Shown: positions 7,943 to 17,640, numbered from the stretch's first letter. The stretch is 64,000 nucleotides of DNA from JASGMR01 sp963664675 (GCA_963664675.2 CAXXLB010000002.1:310001-374000), one strand, 5' to 3'. The notes: generated from the sequence alone by a model not told the origin. Program-made: numbers and translations.

Positions 7943-9340
7943 CTAGGTCATATATGTAGTTTTTCTGTTTGATGTGGGTATTTTCATACTGTCTTTTTTT
8001 GATAATCTGTCTATCGCGTTTTTTATGTCCTGTGTCAGTATATCCGCCATTTCCCTGGAGAAATTCGGCTTAACCACCACTCTGAAGAGGCTTATATCCT
8101 CGGCGTTTGGCGGTAGCCTGTAAGCGGGGATCACCCAGCCTCTCTTTCTCAGTTCATCGGCCAGATCGTATTCGTTGAAATTCAAACCCTGCTTGAATTT
8201 AAGGGCGACTATGGGCAGGAGATCCGCAACGGACAGTATCGAAAAGTATCCCGTTCCCTCCAGCTTTGAAGAAAGATATCTGGCCGTTTCGAGAGTATTT
8301 TTCATTATTGAGGTGTAACCTTTTCTTCCGAATCTAAGAAAATTGTAATATTGTCCATATATCTGAGCGCTGGATCTTGAAAAATTCAGAGTGTAGGTGG
8401 ATTGGGTTTTTCCAAGATAATCCACGTTGAAAATCAGTTCGGGCGGCAGGGAATCACTATTCCTGAATATGAGCCAGCCGAGTCCCGCGTAAACCAATCC
8501 GTATTTGTGCCCGGAGACGTTTATCGATTTAACCTGTTCCAGCCTGAAATCCCATTTGTAGTCGGGATCTGTGAAGGGCAGAACGAAACCGCCACTAGCT
8601 GCATCCACGTGAATGGGAATGTCGAGCCCTCTTTCCTCTTTTACTCTTACCAGAAGATCGTTTATCTCTTTTACGGGATCGGATTGTCCGGTGAAAGTTG
8701 TTCCGAGGACGCATCCTACGCAGATGGTGTTTTCATCTATGACCTTTTCGACGCTGCTCGCATCGATCACGAATCTGTCACTCGTGAGGGGAATTATTCT
8801 CGACTCAACATCGAAATACTTGGCGAACTTATCCCAGCACACATGAACGTCGGCTCCAAAGACTATGTTTGGCTTGTCGTAAGGTTTTCCTTCTCTGATT
8901 TTTCTGTTTTTCCAGTTCCATTTGTGAGCGAGAAGCCCCAGCATAATGGCCTCGGAGGACCCCACGGTTGCAGTACCAATGGCATCTTCTCCATGCGGTG
9001 CGTTGAATAATCTTGATATTATGTTGACACATCTTTCATGGACGACTTCTGTTTGAGGATATTCCGGATGATCTATAAAATTCTTGTTCAGGTTCTCCTT
9101 AAGCAATTTTTCTGCCAGAGGCTCCATATAAGTGGTCACAAAGGTTGCGAGATTTTTCGAAGGGTTGTTGTCCATATTCATTTCTTCTTTGACCAGAGTG
9201 TAGGCAACATCCGCGGGCATCATTTCCTCGGGCAGTTCATACTTGGGAATTTCCTCCTCGATGTATTTCGTCGCAAAAACAGTGTTAAGGCATTTTTCGT
9301 GACCCTTAAGTTCTTCCAGATTCTTCTTTTTACTGAGCAC
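7943..9340 (-). CDS. gadB: Glutamate decarboxylase, PLP-dependent
   Basis: 465 aa cytoplasmic enzyme converting glutamate to GABA and CO2, consuming a proton. GTG 9340 (MLSKKKNLEEL) is chosen because GGAGGTGTAGAA lies just upstream; a GTG at 9355 would sit on the ribosome site. Length matches E. coli GadB (466 aa). PLP site: HVDAASGGFVLPF near residue 244 and INVSGHKYGL with the Schiff-base lysine near residue 279. The order gadB-gadC on one strand with a 13-base gap is the standard acid-resistance operon. No regulator gene is adjacent. Very high similarity to the family throughout. Confidence 0.95.
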   Translation of the reverse strand: MLSKKKNLEELKGHEKCLNTVFATKYIEEEIPKYELPEEMMPADVAYTLVKEEMNMDNNPSKNLATFVTTYMEPLAEKLLKENLNKNFIDHPEYPQTEVVHERCVNIISRLFNAPHGEDAIGTATVGSSEAIMLGLLAHKWNWKNRKIREGKPYDKPNIVFGADVHVCWDKFAKYFDVESRIIPLTSDRFVIDASSVEKVIDENTICVGCVLGTTFTGQSDPVKEINDLLVRVKEERGLDIPIHVDAASGGFVLPFTDPDYKWDFRLEQVKSINVSGHKYGLVYAGLGWLIFRNSDSLPPELIFNVDYLGKTQSTYTLNFSRSSAQIYGQYYNFLRFGRKGYTSIMKNTLETARYLSSKLEGTGYFSILSVADLLPIVALKFKQGLNFNEYDLADELRKRGWVIPAYRLPPNAEDISLFRVVVKPNFSREMADILTQDIKNAIDRLSKKDSMKIPTSNRKTTYMT

Positions 9341-9825
9341 TTCTACACCTCCCACTTAAAAAAATTTTTTACAAACGATTCTGCATATCACGTTAATTCA
9401 AAATATATAAACCAAATATACCACTATACCACAAAAAATACTGTTCCTGTTTTTTCTTATCGTTCTTTTTGAAAATAAAATAACAATGGAGATAGTTAAC
9501 TGGTAAGCAACATAGAAGTTATATAGAAAAAATATAATTAGATTGTGCATTCATAAATTTCTTTGAGCCTCGTGTTCTATTTTTACTCAAATCTGTTTTT
9601 TCATAAAAGGTTTTTCTCGTATTTTAAAAAACACTTATCATAATGTTTGTTAACCAAACATTAATGTTTATGCCATCTTAATGCAAAATAGATCAAATTT
9701 ATATATTAATTTAATTGATTGAAAAAATTTTTACAAAATAGGAAATAACTTCACTATAACTAATAAATATGTTATATTAATAAATAATATTTAAAATTTT
9801 TTTATAGATATAGGAGAGTGATTTT
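9341..9825. other. AT-rich gene-free gap upstream of gadB
   Basis: About 485 bases, very AT-rich after 9400. It must hold the minus-strand gadB promoter and the plus-strand promoter of the gene at 9826, but I see no convincing -35/-10 pair. Unlike most gaps in the window it has none of the short-period repeat families, consistent with being the edge of a foreign AT-rich island. No ORF or RNA signature recognised. Confidence 0.5.
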
Positions 9826-10362
9826 ATGGAAAACACACTGAATATTATTTTTTCTGGAATGGTTGCTATATCTACTGTAGTTTACGCTATTTTAACTTGG
9901 AAATTGACTTCAGAAACTAGAAAGAGCAGAGAAGGTCAAACTGAACCGTGCATAGTTATGTATCCTATATATAATATTAATTACTTTTATAATAATCAAA
10001 TTGATATTATTATAGAAAATGTTGGCATGGGCCCAAGCCGTAATATAAGCTTCGAAATAGTTGACTATAAAGAGAAAAAAAATACATCAAGCGATTTAAT
10101 TGAGAAAATAAAAGAATTATCTTTTATGAGAAATGGAATAAAAATTTTGTCTCCAAAAAATCAGGAAAGATATAAATTAATTGGAAATTACAATGAAATA
10201 TTAGAATATGTGAAGATAAAAATAACATATGAAAATTATAATGGAAAAAAATTGACATACAATTATGAAATTAACTTTAATTCAATTAAAGATTCTATCC
10301 CTGAGATAAACCCGTTAAATGCTATAGTAAATGAACTGAGAAAAATTAGTTCTAAAAAGTAA
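9826..10362 (+). CDS. Hypothetical small membrane-anchored protein
   Basis: 178 aa, not assigned to a named family. One N-terminal membrane segment (LNIIFSGMVAISTVVYAILTW, residues 5-25, given here only by its ends) is followed by a charged linker (KLTSETRKSREGQTEP) and a predicted beta-rich domain with IDIIIENVGMGPSRNISFEI, a pattern common in small membrane proteins of unknown role. GGAGAG precedes the ATG. Very AT-rich, with codons AAT, ATA and AAA favoured, like the converging NTPase gene at 10622, so the two may form one acquired island. Function unknown. Confidence 0.7.
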   Translation: MENTLNIIFSGMVAISTVVYAILTWKLTSETRKSREGQTEPCIVMYPIYNINYFYNNQIDIIIENVGMGPSRNISFEIVDYKEKKNTSSDLIEKIKELSFMRNGIKILSPKNQERYKLIGNYNEILEYVKIKITYENYNGKKLTYNYEINFNSIKDSIPEINPLNAIVNELRKISSKK

Positions 10363-10621
10363 AAATTATATATATTTTTGATGAATTAAATCTCAAATAA
10401 ATATAGGGAATCCACTAAAAATAGAGAAAAAGTGACTAACAAACTATAAAAGAAATGAATTTTAGAAGTACGGAGTATATACAGAATTTACTTAAGTTTT
10501 CATTAATAGTTCAAAATTATAATTTAACAATAGAAGTTTTTGAAATAATCAGAAGAAAATTTCTTAATTCTGAAAATCTTTTTCTAATTTTTCCAGTCCT
10601 ATTTCTTATTTTTACTAAATA

Positions 10622-12934
10622 TTATAGAAAGTGATCTATTATCTCTAAAGCTTCTAGAGAAGCATAATATATAGATTTAAATTGTTTTTCTTTTAATTTT
10701 ATCTCACTATTATCAATCAATTCTATTTCATTTAACCAGATTGCTGACTCATATTTTGCTCCATTAGAGTCTTTTTCACCTGCATTTTTTGAATTTTCAA
10801 AACATTTTTTTGCTTTTTCAAAATGTTTATTTATGCAATAAAGGCACCCCATATTATAATAAATTAGCATTTTTGTGTATATCTCTGATTTATCATCCTT
10901 CAATCCTGATTCAAATTTTTCAGTGGCCTTATCACAATAAATTAGGTAATTATTAGAATCTATTTTTAAATAATATTTCATCATATATAAATAACCCAAA
11001 GTATTTAAATTATTTGCTGATGAATTCAAATTAACAGCTAATTCAGCGTTTTCTATGGCTTTTTCTATATTTTTTTTATAATAACTAAACGAATTTTCAA
11101 AGTGATAATCGCTAATTTTTTTCTTAAAATCTAATTTTTCTATTGAAAACAATTTTTGACAAAAAATTTCTCGTGAAGGAATTTTTCCATCATATCTATC
11201 TATGTCAATATTTAAATTATTCTCTTTTGCTATTCTCTTTAACTCATCATTCAATTTTTTTTCAATCAATTTTTTATCACTTTTATTTTCTATATATATT
11301 TTAGCTATAAAAAATACCATAATTATATATTCATAACTTGGATTACTATTACAAATTTTTATTTCAACATCATAAATAATAGCTTCTTCACGATCGAATA
11401 AATTGTTTTCGTACAACAACTTGTATAATGTAAAAACACCAATAAAAGAATTATCATATTCTAATAATTCGGATTTTTCTTCAAAATTGCTTAAAAAAGA
11501 GGTCAAATTAAATCTTTTTTTTGAACTATAACAATAAATATTACCAAGTATATGATCTCTACTTAACTTTTTTTTCAAAAAATTCTCACAAATTAAAGCT
11601 ATGTGTTCATCTAGATGAATTTTTTTGTTACTCAATTCTTTAAATTCAATTAACGTTGGATTGTATTTGAGATATAAAAATGTATTATTATTACCTGAAA
11701 AAATAATTTGATCTTTATTTTTATCTTTAATAATAATTTTTTTATTACAAAGAACATTTAAACATTTATCGAAATTTATTCTGGATTCTTCGTCTAGTTG
11801 TACTAAATCTTTAAGTAAACAACTGCTCACCGGTTCCCTTAAGTTAATAATTAAATTTAACAAATATTTTTCATCATGATTTAATTCTCTAATTTGGTCA
11901 ATAATCTCTTTATCTTTCTTTGCTTCAAAAAATCTATTAATTGATCTCAAAATGGTAACATTTAATTTAATCGATGATAAATCGTTGTTTTCAAGATAAT
12001 ATTTAAACATATGATTTGCCACGAGTTTTATTTGATAAGGATTGCCTTGTGTTAATTCAAATAATTCTTCTTTTTCTTTATCTGAAAATTTTAATAGTTT
12101 ACTAGGATTTTTTTCCATTTTTTCAAAGGGTCTGTACAAACATTCCATCATCTCTTCTTTAGAAAAATTATCTAACTCAATTTCCGTTAATTTTTTTCGT
12201 ATTTTTTCAAATGGTTCAAGATTTCTTTCGGTATTTTCATCAATATTTTCACTATTAATAGAAAATATACATACAAACTCTTTAAGATCTAAAAAACTAT
12301 ACAATATAAAATTCAAAATTTCTTTATTGTTACGTATTAACTCACAATTATCAAAAAAAAGAATTATAGGTTTCCTTACTTCATTTTTTAAAGTGATTAA
12401 ATCTCTTATATATACAGAATACAAAATTTTATAATCAGATTCTTTATTAATTATATTTGGATATAGAACGGGAAATATATAAGGAAATTCTTCATAACTT
12501 CCTTCCTTTAAGTCATTATAAAGAACATTTGAAGTAATGGACAAAAGATATTGATACATTTTTTTGTCGTCTTTATATATTGTTTTGCCATCATCTGATT
12601 TTTTATAAATACCATATACGCTATTAAAGATCTCATCAAAAATATAATATTGAAATACTGTTAAATTTTCTGATACTTGAGGATTTAAAGGAATAATAAC
12701 TGGGTGAAAAGAGCCTTTTTCTTCAATGTTCCCTTTTAGTGCATTTAAAAAACTTGTTTTACCTGCTTTTTCTCTTCCCATTATTAAAAAATTACAATTA
12801 ACATTACATAATTCGATTGCATCGTTTATTTTTTTCATTACTCGATCCAATTCTTTTGTTCTTCCTGCAAACAACACTCTATCAATCACGGGAGTTTCGT
12901 AAAGATACGGATTGCATAATTCGGAACACATCAT
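10622..12934 (-). CDS. STAND-like P-loop NTPase with C-terminal TPR-like repeats
   Basis: 770 aa. N-terminus has FAGRTKEL (22-29), the entry motif of many STAND/AAA ATPases, then Walker A GREKAGKTS (53-61) and Walker B PIILFFDNCE near residue 190. A winged-helix-like region follows (LLKDLVQLDEESRINFDKCL). The C-terminal third is helical, with TPR-like units such as AIENAELAVNLNSSANNLNTLGYLY and KCFENSKNAGE. ATG with AGGGGTGA upstream. Strongly AT-rich compared with gad or pot genes, suggesting transfer. Proteins of this plan often act as sensors in anti-phage defence or signalling, but no effector domain is visible here. Single gene, no obvious partner apart from the converging 9826 gene. Confidence 0.7.
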   Translation of the reverse strand: MMCSELCNPYLYETPVIDRVLFAGRTKELDRVMKKINDAIELCNVNCNFLIMGREKAGKTSFLNALKGNIEEKGSFHPVIIPLNPQVSENLTVFQYYIFDEIFNSVYGIYKKSDDGKTIYKDDKKMYQYLLSITSNVLYNDLKEGSYEEFPYIFPVLYPNIINKESDYKILYSVYIRDLITLKNEVRKPIILFFDNCELIRNNKEILNFILYSFLDLKEFVCIFSINSENIDENTERNLEPFEKIRKKLTEIELDNFSKEEMMECLYRPFEKMEKNPSKLLKFSDKEKEELFELTQGNPYQIKLVANHMFKYYLENNDLSSIKLNVTILRSINRFFEAKKDKEIIDQIRELNHDEKYLLNLIINLREPVSSCLLKDLVQLDEESRINFDKCLNVLCNKKIIIKDKNKDQIIFSGNNNTFLYLKYNPTLIEFKELSNKKIHLDEHIALICENFLKKKLSRDHILGNIYCYSSKKRFNLTSFLSNFEEKSELLEYDNSFIGVFTLYKLLYENNLFDREEAIIYDVEIKICNSNPSYEYIIMVFFIAKIYIENKSDKKLIEKKLNDELKRIAKENNLNIDIDRYDGKIPSREIFCQKLFSIEKLDFKKKISDYHFENSFSYYKKNIEKAIENAELAVNLNSSANNLNTLGYLYMMKYYLKIDSNNYLIYCDKATEKFESGLKDDKSEIYTKMLIYYNMGCLYCINKHFEKAKKCFENSKNAGEKDSNGAKYESAIWLNEIELIDNSEIKLKEKQFKSIYYASLEALEIIDHFL

Positions 12935-13186
12935 ATTTTCACCCCTAATTATAATATTAATTTTATGATTTTATTTAAACTTAATATTTATGGTAATATA
13001 TCATAAAACAACATAATTTACAAGCTAATATTAAATAATATATAAAATCAATTATTTTTTTAATAATTATCATAACTATGTAATTAGTTATAGACAAATA
13101 AAAAATTGGTAGCAAAACATAAATAATGATAAAGAGCTATGAAAGTCCAATGTGCAAAAGCGAAAAATGGAGAACTGATAATAGGC

Positions 13187-13520
13187 GTGCCCAGAAAAGG
13201 TAAAAAGTGTTCAATGAGGGAGTAAATCCACTAGAGTAAAAATCAGAACTCTGTAACCTAGACAGCAACGGGGAAGGAAATGAACTGTTAGAGTATATAG
13301 AATGGTCATCATAAAGAGAGAAAGCTAGTATTCAATTTATAACGTAAGTACAGGTTAGTTTCAAAAAGCGCTTAACCTTTGTGTATTGAATCTTTCTGTT
13401 ATGGATAAAGACGGCAAATGTTTCTCAAAAATAGGTTGAAACGGGAAATATCTCCGGTGAAGCATTAGCAATGGCATGGATATAAAGGCATTCCTAAGTA
13501 ATTGGTAAAGCCTTTCTTGT
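13187..13520 (+). ncRNA. Structured RNA remnant resembling the 5' part of a group II intron
   Basis: A stretch with higher GC and no repeat words inside an AT-rich gap. It begins GTGCCCAGAAAAGG, close to the GTGYGCCCAG start of some bacterial group II introns, and holds nested helices: ATTCAAT (13330-13336) with ATTGAAT (13385-13391) enclosing GGTTA (13353-13357) with TAACC (13373-13377). No intron-encoded reverse transcriptase and no clear domain V follow, so if it is an intron it is a 5' fragment. Assignment rests on resemblance from memory and visible pairing only. Confidence 0.35.
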
Positions 13521-13589
13521 CAAAATCACCTGTGAAAAAGGTAGACTGTATAGCAGAAATGAGAAATTGTCGAATATGGAATTCACCAG

Positions 13590-13749
13590 CTTTTTCGGTG
13601 TTTTTATTAATCGATTGCTCTTTGTGGAATTTTCCAGATATATATACCGGACGCTTTTTTGTATCCCGGTTCTTTCACATTGCCTTTAGTTTGTCAACAT
13701 CCGTGGATTTATCCAATTTAAAGCTGAAGTATTCATCCGGGTTGTCATC
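13590..13749 (-). pseudogene. Possible coding relic
   Basis: On the minus strand a frame reads DDNPDEYFSFKLDKSTDVDK, LKAM, a TGA at 13675-13677, then KNRDTKKRPVYISGKFHKEQ and more without a stop. The composition looks like real protein interrupted by one stop. No start codon, ribosome site or recognised family, so this is only a tentative decayed gene. The remainder of 13520-13919 shows nothing else. Confidence 0.25.
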
Positions 13750-13919
13750 TGAATGATTTACTCACTCTCGTTCTTATTGAAAGATGCAGATTGGCTGAGA
13801 GAGATGTTTTCTGATTTGTGAGAGTTATGTATGTTCGCCGGCTCATTTTAAAAATAATCGTTTTGCTTTTGCAGAAAGGGTAAAGGCCTCTCTTATTCGC
13901 TGGCAAAAATTCGTCTCAA

Positions 13920-14834
13920 TCAGAACTTTTTTTCATAATCGTAATTTATCTTGCAACTTATCGGCCCGACCTTTTTATATGTGCTCTTCGCTTCCTCCGT
14001 GTAGCCGGTTATATATGCTTTTTTGATTCCTATTTCTTTCAATTTCATCAGTGTCCTCTGAATGAGCCCCGATGAAAGTCCCCTTCTCCTGTAATCTTTG
14101 TGTGTGCAGACCTTCTCCACTTCGGCACAACAGTTTTCAAAATCTATAAAACAGACACATCCCGAAACATGTTTTCCTTTTTCATCTATAACGGAAAAAT
14201 CGAACTCCGGATTGTAAGCCGGGCTTTCCCTATTGTACCTGAATGTGACCAGATCCCAGGATTCAAATGTATCTTTGTTCTCAAAACCGCTTTTATAAAG
14301 CAGAAGTTTACTTTCAAGATCACCGTTCTCTTCCATATTCACAACACTGAACCCTTTGGGTAAATCCAGGGTGACTTTAAAATTCTGCAAGTCGTATTCG
14401 GTTGTGTGTGAAGCGGGTCTTTTAATGTATCCTCTTTTCTCAAGAATATTGCAGAGAATAACGCTGTCTTCGGGTATTTCCGTATGAAGTCTGTTTTCTC
14501 TTTCCTTCCAGTTTTCTTCGACGAAGTCAAGCATTTTATCGTAAAGATAAAGCTGGTAATTCGGTTTTACAAAAAGGTGAAAGAGGCTATCACCCTCCTC
14601 CGAAATGGCTATTCCAACAAAATCATCGAACGCGTCTGTCCACGCCTGACAGTTTTTGCACATAAACGAGGGATCCAGTTTTTTACTGTGCCATAACCCG
14701 TGTTTCCAGTCACTCAACCTTCCTATTGTCCATGTTGTGTCTTCATTGTTGAGCCTGTAGTTTTCAATGATAAAATTCCACAGTTTTTGATAATCACACT
14801 TTTTGGAGTATATTTTTCTGTTCAGGATTTTCAT
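13920..14834 (-). CDS. GNAT family N-acetyltransferase
   Basis: 304 aa cytoplasmic acyltransferase. The C-terminal half has the acetyl-CoA motif A: CAEVEKVCTHKDYRRRGLSS (about residues 235-254) followed by GLIQRTLMKL, and the final GNAT strand KAYITGYTEEAKSTYKKVG. The N-terminal half (YQLYLYDKMLDFVEENWKER) may be a second, degenerate GNAT domain, as in double-GNAT proteins of this length. GGAG lies nine bases before the ATG. Substrate unknown. Monocistronic, between a relic region and a repeat field. Confidence 0.8.
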   Translation of the reverse strand: MKILNRKIYSKKCDYQKLWNFIIENYRLNNEDTTWTIGRLSDWKHGLWHSKKLDPSFMCKNCQAWTDAFDDFVGIAISEEGDSLFHLFVKPNYQLYLYDKMLDFVEENWKERENRLHTEIPEDSVILCNILEKRGYIKRPASHTTEYDLQNFKVTLDLPKGFSVVNMEENGDLESKLLLYKSGFENKDTFESWDLVTFRYNRESPAYNPEFDFSVIDEKGKHVSGCVCFIDFENCCAEVEKVCTHKDYRRRGLSSGLIQRTLMKLKEIGIKKAYITGYTEEAKSTYKKVGPISCKINYDYEKKF

Positions 14835-14939
14835 GTTGCGGATTTCTCCTTCCGTTTTACTTTATAGTATAGAAAAAATAAATTTTTGAAACAAAATTAT
14901 TATACATCACTGTGGCATATTCAACCTATCGATTTTCAT

Positions 14940-15210
14940 CTATGGTCCGGAAGAAGATGGTAGAGAAGCAGAAAATAGTGTTTAGTATATTGTGTGTAGT
15001 GTTTGAAAAAAGTAACACAAACAGGTGCTGGAAAGAGGAGTGTAGGATCAAGGGTCTAGGGTAAAGGGTGCAGAGAGAACAACATAAGATAATAGAGAAG
15101 TAGAGAACTGAGAATAAGATCAGGATATACGCAGAGAGAATGAAGAGTAGAGAAGTAGATAATAGCATAAAATAGAAAACAGTTGAGAAGCGATTGGAAA
15201 ACGAATTTTA
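14940..15210. repeat. Intergenic mosaic: CAC7, GGGT7 and GATAA arrays
   Basis: Gene-free. Inverted CAC7 words at 14980-15005 (AGTGTTTAGTATATTGTGTG), GGGT7 words at 15045-15075 (GGGTCTAGGGTAAAGGGTGC), and GATAA/GAGAA words at 15085-15180. It ends with the TATAAGGATTAATT word often joined to B11 arrays elsewhere. Confidence 0.6.
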
Positions 15211-15216
15211 TAAGGA

Positions 15217-15672
15217 TTAATTCCCTGCACTCTCTTTCAGTCCGATGGGCTTTTTCTTTATCTTTACAAATTCAAAAATATCGTTCAGCTCGCTCTCATT
15301 CATGACTCTGTAATGAATCCATCCACCCCATTTTCCGCAGGGATAACGATTTTCCCACAATTTCCCCGCCTTTTGTGACAGGTCGGGCAAAATTTTCTCA
15401 ATCCCTGAAACGCAGTCATCTCCGAGTTGCAATGTTATGGTGAACGCTCCGGATTCAAAGAACAGGTAGCAGAGATGCTTGGATTTGTGGCTGTATTTAT
15501 AACCCCAACCGTATTTGTTCCCGAATGGGAATTTCATCAGTCTGACTAAATCATAATTATCATTCAGGAAACCTTCGAACTGAGACAAAAGGCCGTAACT
15601 TTCCGCGCCCAAATATTTTTCAATAAAATCGGCTGTGGGGGGGTTTTTCTTATCAAGCAAACGTTCGTACAT
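15217..15672 (-). CDS. DUF3788-family protein
   Basis: 151 aa. ATG 15672 (MYERLLDKKNPP) chosen because GAGGTGAAG lies just upstream; a TTG at 15690 would overlap that site. Matches the DUF3788 pattern: PPTADFIEKYLG near the start, RLMKFPFGNKYGWGYKYSHK in the middle, LCYLFFESGAFTITLQLGD, and a C-terminal GGWIHYRV. Family members are small soluble proteins of unknown function, sometimes near GNAT or effector-binding regulators. Single gene with repeat fields on both sides. Confidence 0.8.
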   Translation of the reverse strand: MYERLLDKKNPPTADFIEKYLGAESYGLLSQFEGFLNDNYDLVRLMKFPFGNKYGWGYKYSHKSKHLCYLFFESGAFTITLQLGDDCVSGIEKILPDLSQKAGKLWENRYPCGKWGGWIHYRVMNESELNDIFEFVKIKKKPIGLKESAGN

Positions 15673-15779
15673 ACACTTCACCTCAAACAATAATCTCTTA
15701 TCTTTCTCTATGATTATTTTAACATCAAATGGCGGGGATCAAGAACGGATAATAATTAAAAGAGGATGGGTGACGGAGA

Positions 15780-16022
15780 ATAATTAAGGAACGATCGTAG
15801 AACAATAGTCTAACAGTTGAAAAACGATAGTTGAACGGTCGCTTAGCGTTTTTTTAACAATAGGAAAGCGATAGAAAAATAGGGTAAGGGTGCAGGGTGT
15901 ATAAGGGACCCCATAAGATAATAGATAAGTAGAGAACAGATAATAAGATAAGGACACAGTTTCAGCAATTCCGCTTTTTTTGCTCTTAGTTTTTTATTCT
16001 GTTCCCCCTGTTATCTATTACC
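15780..16022. repeat. Intergenic mosaic: B11, GGGT7, GATAA; left flank of IS copy 2
   Basis: B11 words run about 15785-15870, GGGT7 words at 15880-15900 and GATAA words at 15913-15950, followed by a unique stretch (CAGCAATTCCGCTTTTTTTG). Bases about 15915-16022 are repeated, identical by eye, at about 22418-22524, where the sequence continues without the IS. Confidence 0.75.
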
Positions 16023-16092
16023 CTATTTCACCCCAAAAAAGAATAGGACAAAGAAACTAGTAATAGTAAAATAAAGGATAAGGGGTGAAAGA

Positions 16093-16443
16093 ATGAAGAG
16101 AAAGAAAAAAGAATACTCTAAGGAATTAAAAATAAAAGTAATAAAAGAGTACAGAGAGACAGAAATGACATTAGAAGGACTCTCAAATAAGTATGCAGTA
16201 CCCTCAACAACAATATCAGGCTGGGTAGGAAGATACAGGATAAATGGAGAAGATGAAATAATAAGGGTATTAGGAGACAAAAGGACAAAGAAAGAAAAGA
16301 TACCACCGGTATTATACAAAGAATATGGATTAGAAAAGAAAAGGGAAATGGAAAAAGAAGAACTAATAGATGAATTAGGAACATTAATGATGGAAAATCA
16401 AATATTGAAAGAGATATTAAAAAAAACAGAAAAGGAAGAATGA
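16093..16443 (+). CDS. IS transposase OrfA
   Basis: 116 aa, differing from copy 1 OrfA by one residue (KKREMEKEE for KKKEMEKEE). HTH plus leucine-zipper organisation and the A-run before the overlap are kept. Intact, preceded by GGGGTGAAAGA. Confidence 0.9.
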   Translation: MKRKKKEYSKELKIKVIKEYRETEMTLEGLSNKYAVPSTTISGWVGRYRINGEDEIIRVLGDKRTKKEKIPPVLYKEYGLEKKREMEKEELIDELGTLMMENQILKEILKKTEKEE

Positions 16444-17384
16444 ATAAAAGAGGCAAATACCTATTAGCAAAAGAATTGAAAGAAAAAGGATATCCATTCA
16501 AAAGAATAATAGAGATGTTGGAAATAAAGAAAAGCACATATTATTATCATTTCAAAGAAAAGAATCAAGCAAAGGAATATAAGAAAAGAGGCAGAAAGAA
16601 AAGCGAATTTGTGAATACAATGAATGGGAAGATAAGGAATGAAGAGTTAAAGGAACTAATACTGGAAAAGTGTAAGAATGAAGATGCAATGAACCCAGAG
16701 TACTATATAAAAACAATGGGCTCAAAGAAGATGAAAAGCTATCTGTATTACAAATATGGAATATATATTGGACACAACAGGTTACATGGATTTAGAAAGG
16801 AATTAGGGCTGGTAAGAAAATATGAAAACAGGACAAAACACCCAGTCAAAAGGGCACAGAATAGAACAATAACAAAGCAGAATCAATTATGGGAAGCAGA
16901 TATAAAGTTCTTTAATGCAGGTGGAGATGGAATAGTACCATTGTTAGATATAATAGACGTCTATGACAGGAACATAGTAGCAACACACATAGGAAAGAGA
17001 TGTACACATGAAGATTTCCTGGAACTAATAGAAATAGCGATAAAAGCAAGAGGAGAAAAACCAGAGGTGATAAGAACAGATAACGGATCACAATTCAAAG
17101 CAAATAAAACAAGAGAAAAAATGAAAGAGCTTGGAATTATACATGAATTTGGATACAAACATAATCCTGATTCCCAGGCATTTATTGAATCTCAGCATGC
17201 GAATCTGGAAAGAGAATTTGTTGCTTTGAATAAATTTAAGAGTGTAAAAGACTTGTATTTAAAGTATCTAGTATATATGGATTATTATCACAACTTAAGA
17301 CCACATTCATCTTTGGGTTATAAAACTCCCAAACAATTTAATGCAATTCAGAGCTTTGGCAAGGAAGTTTTAGTAAAACGTTGA
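16440..17384 (+). CDS. IS transposase OrfB (DDE integrase)
   Basis: 314 aa, intact, overlapping orfA by four bases. Catalytic Asp in LWEADIKFF, Asp in IRTDNGSQF and Glu in AFIESQHANLERE are present. It shares MLEIKKSTYYY and NAGGDG with copy 3 and not with copy 1, so copies 2 and 3 are closer to each other. Confidence 0.93.
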   Translation: MNKRGKYLLAKELKEKGYPFKRIIEMLEIKKSTYYYHFKEKNQAKEYKKRGRKKSEFVNTMNGKIRNEELKELILEKCKNEDAMNPEYYIKTMGSKKMKSYLYYKYGIYIGHNRLHGFRKELGLVRKYENRTKHPVKRAQNRTITKQNQLWEADIKFFNAGGDGIVPLLDIIDVYDRNIVATHIGKRCTHEDFLELIEIAIKARGEKPEVIRTDNGSQFKANKTREKMKELGIIHEFGYKHNPDSQAFIESQHANLEREFVALNKFKSVKDLYLKYLVYMDYYHNLRPHSSLGYKTPKQFNAIQSFGKEVLVKR

Positions 17385-17422
17385 TACGAGTTGTTTTTGT
17401 CTAATATTTTGGGGTCCGTCCG

Positions 17423-17640
17423 TTACCCTGTTCTCAATTCTCTTTTCTAGGCACCAAGCACCAGACACTATACACTGTCTTTCAGCCTTTAAGCGATAGA
17501 TTAACGATTGTTGAACAATTGAGAAGCGATAGCAAAACAGTTGTAAAAGGCTCTGTTTTTTAACAGTTATTTTCACTGAGCACTAAACACTATATACAAG
17601 GCACTGTCTTTTCCTGTTCTCTATTTACCTGTTCGCCGTT
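17423..17640. repeat. Intergenic mosaic: CAC7, B11, GATAA
   Basis: Right flank of IS copy 2. CAC7 words at 17449-17480 and 17574-17605, B11 cores (GCGAT, ACGAT, ACAAT, GCGAT, ACAGT) at about 17487-17545, and reverse GATAA words at 17608-17640. From 17640 to the gene at 17827 the sequence is ordinary and AT-balanced; no clear promoter pair is seen. Confidence 0.65.

Larger units (their letters stand above)
16023..17422 (+). mobile_element. IS3-family-like insertion sequence, copy 2 (1400 bp)
   Basis: Same element as copy 1, lacking five bases (AAATA) in the leader. Starts CTATTTCACCCC, ends GGGGTCCGTCCG. TTACC at 16018-16022 and 17423-17427 is the 5-bp target duplication. The joined flanks (CTATTACC plus CTGTTCTC) exist uninterrupted near 22515-22535, which confirms the ends independently. 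Confidence 0.92.

Noticed and set aside
8402..9010. 202-codon open frame on the plus strand
   Set aside because: Lies fully antisense to gadB, has no ribosome site and no domain; it exists because gadB has few rare codons.
13502..13756. 84-codon plus-strand frame
   Set aside because: No ribosome site; the opposite strand reads more like protein, so this is a shadow of a possible relic.
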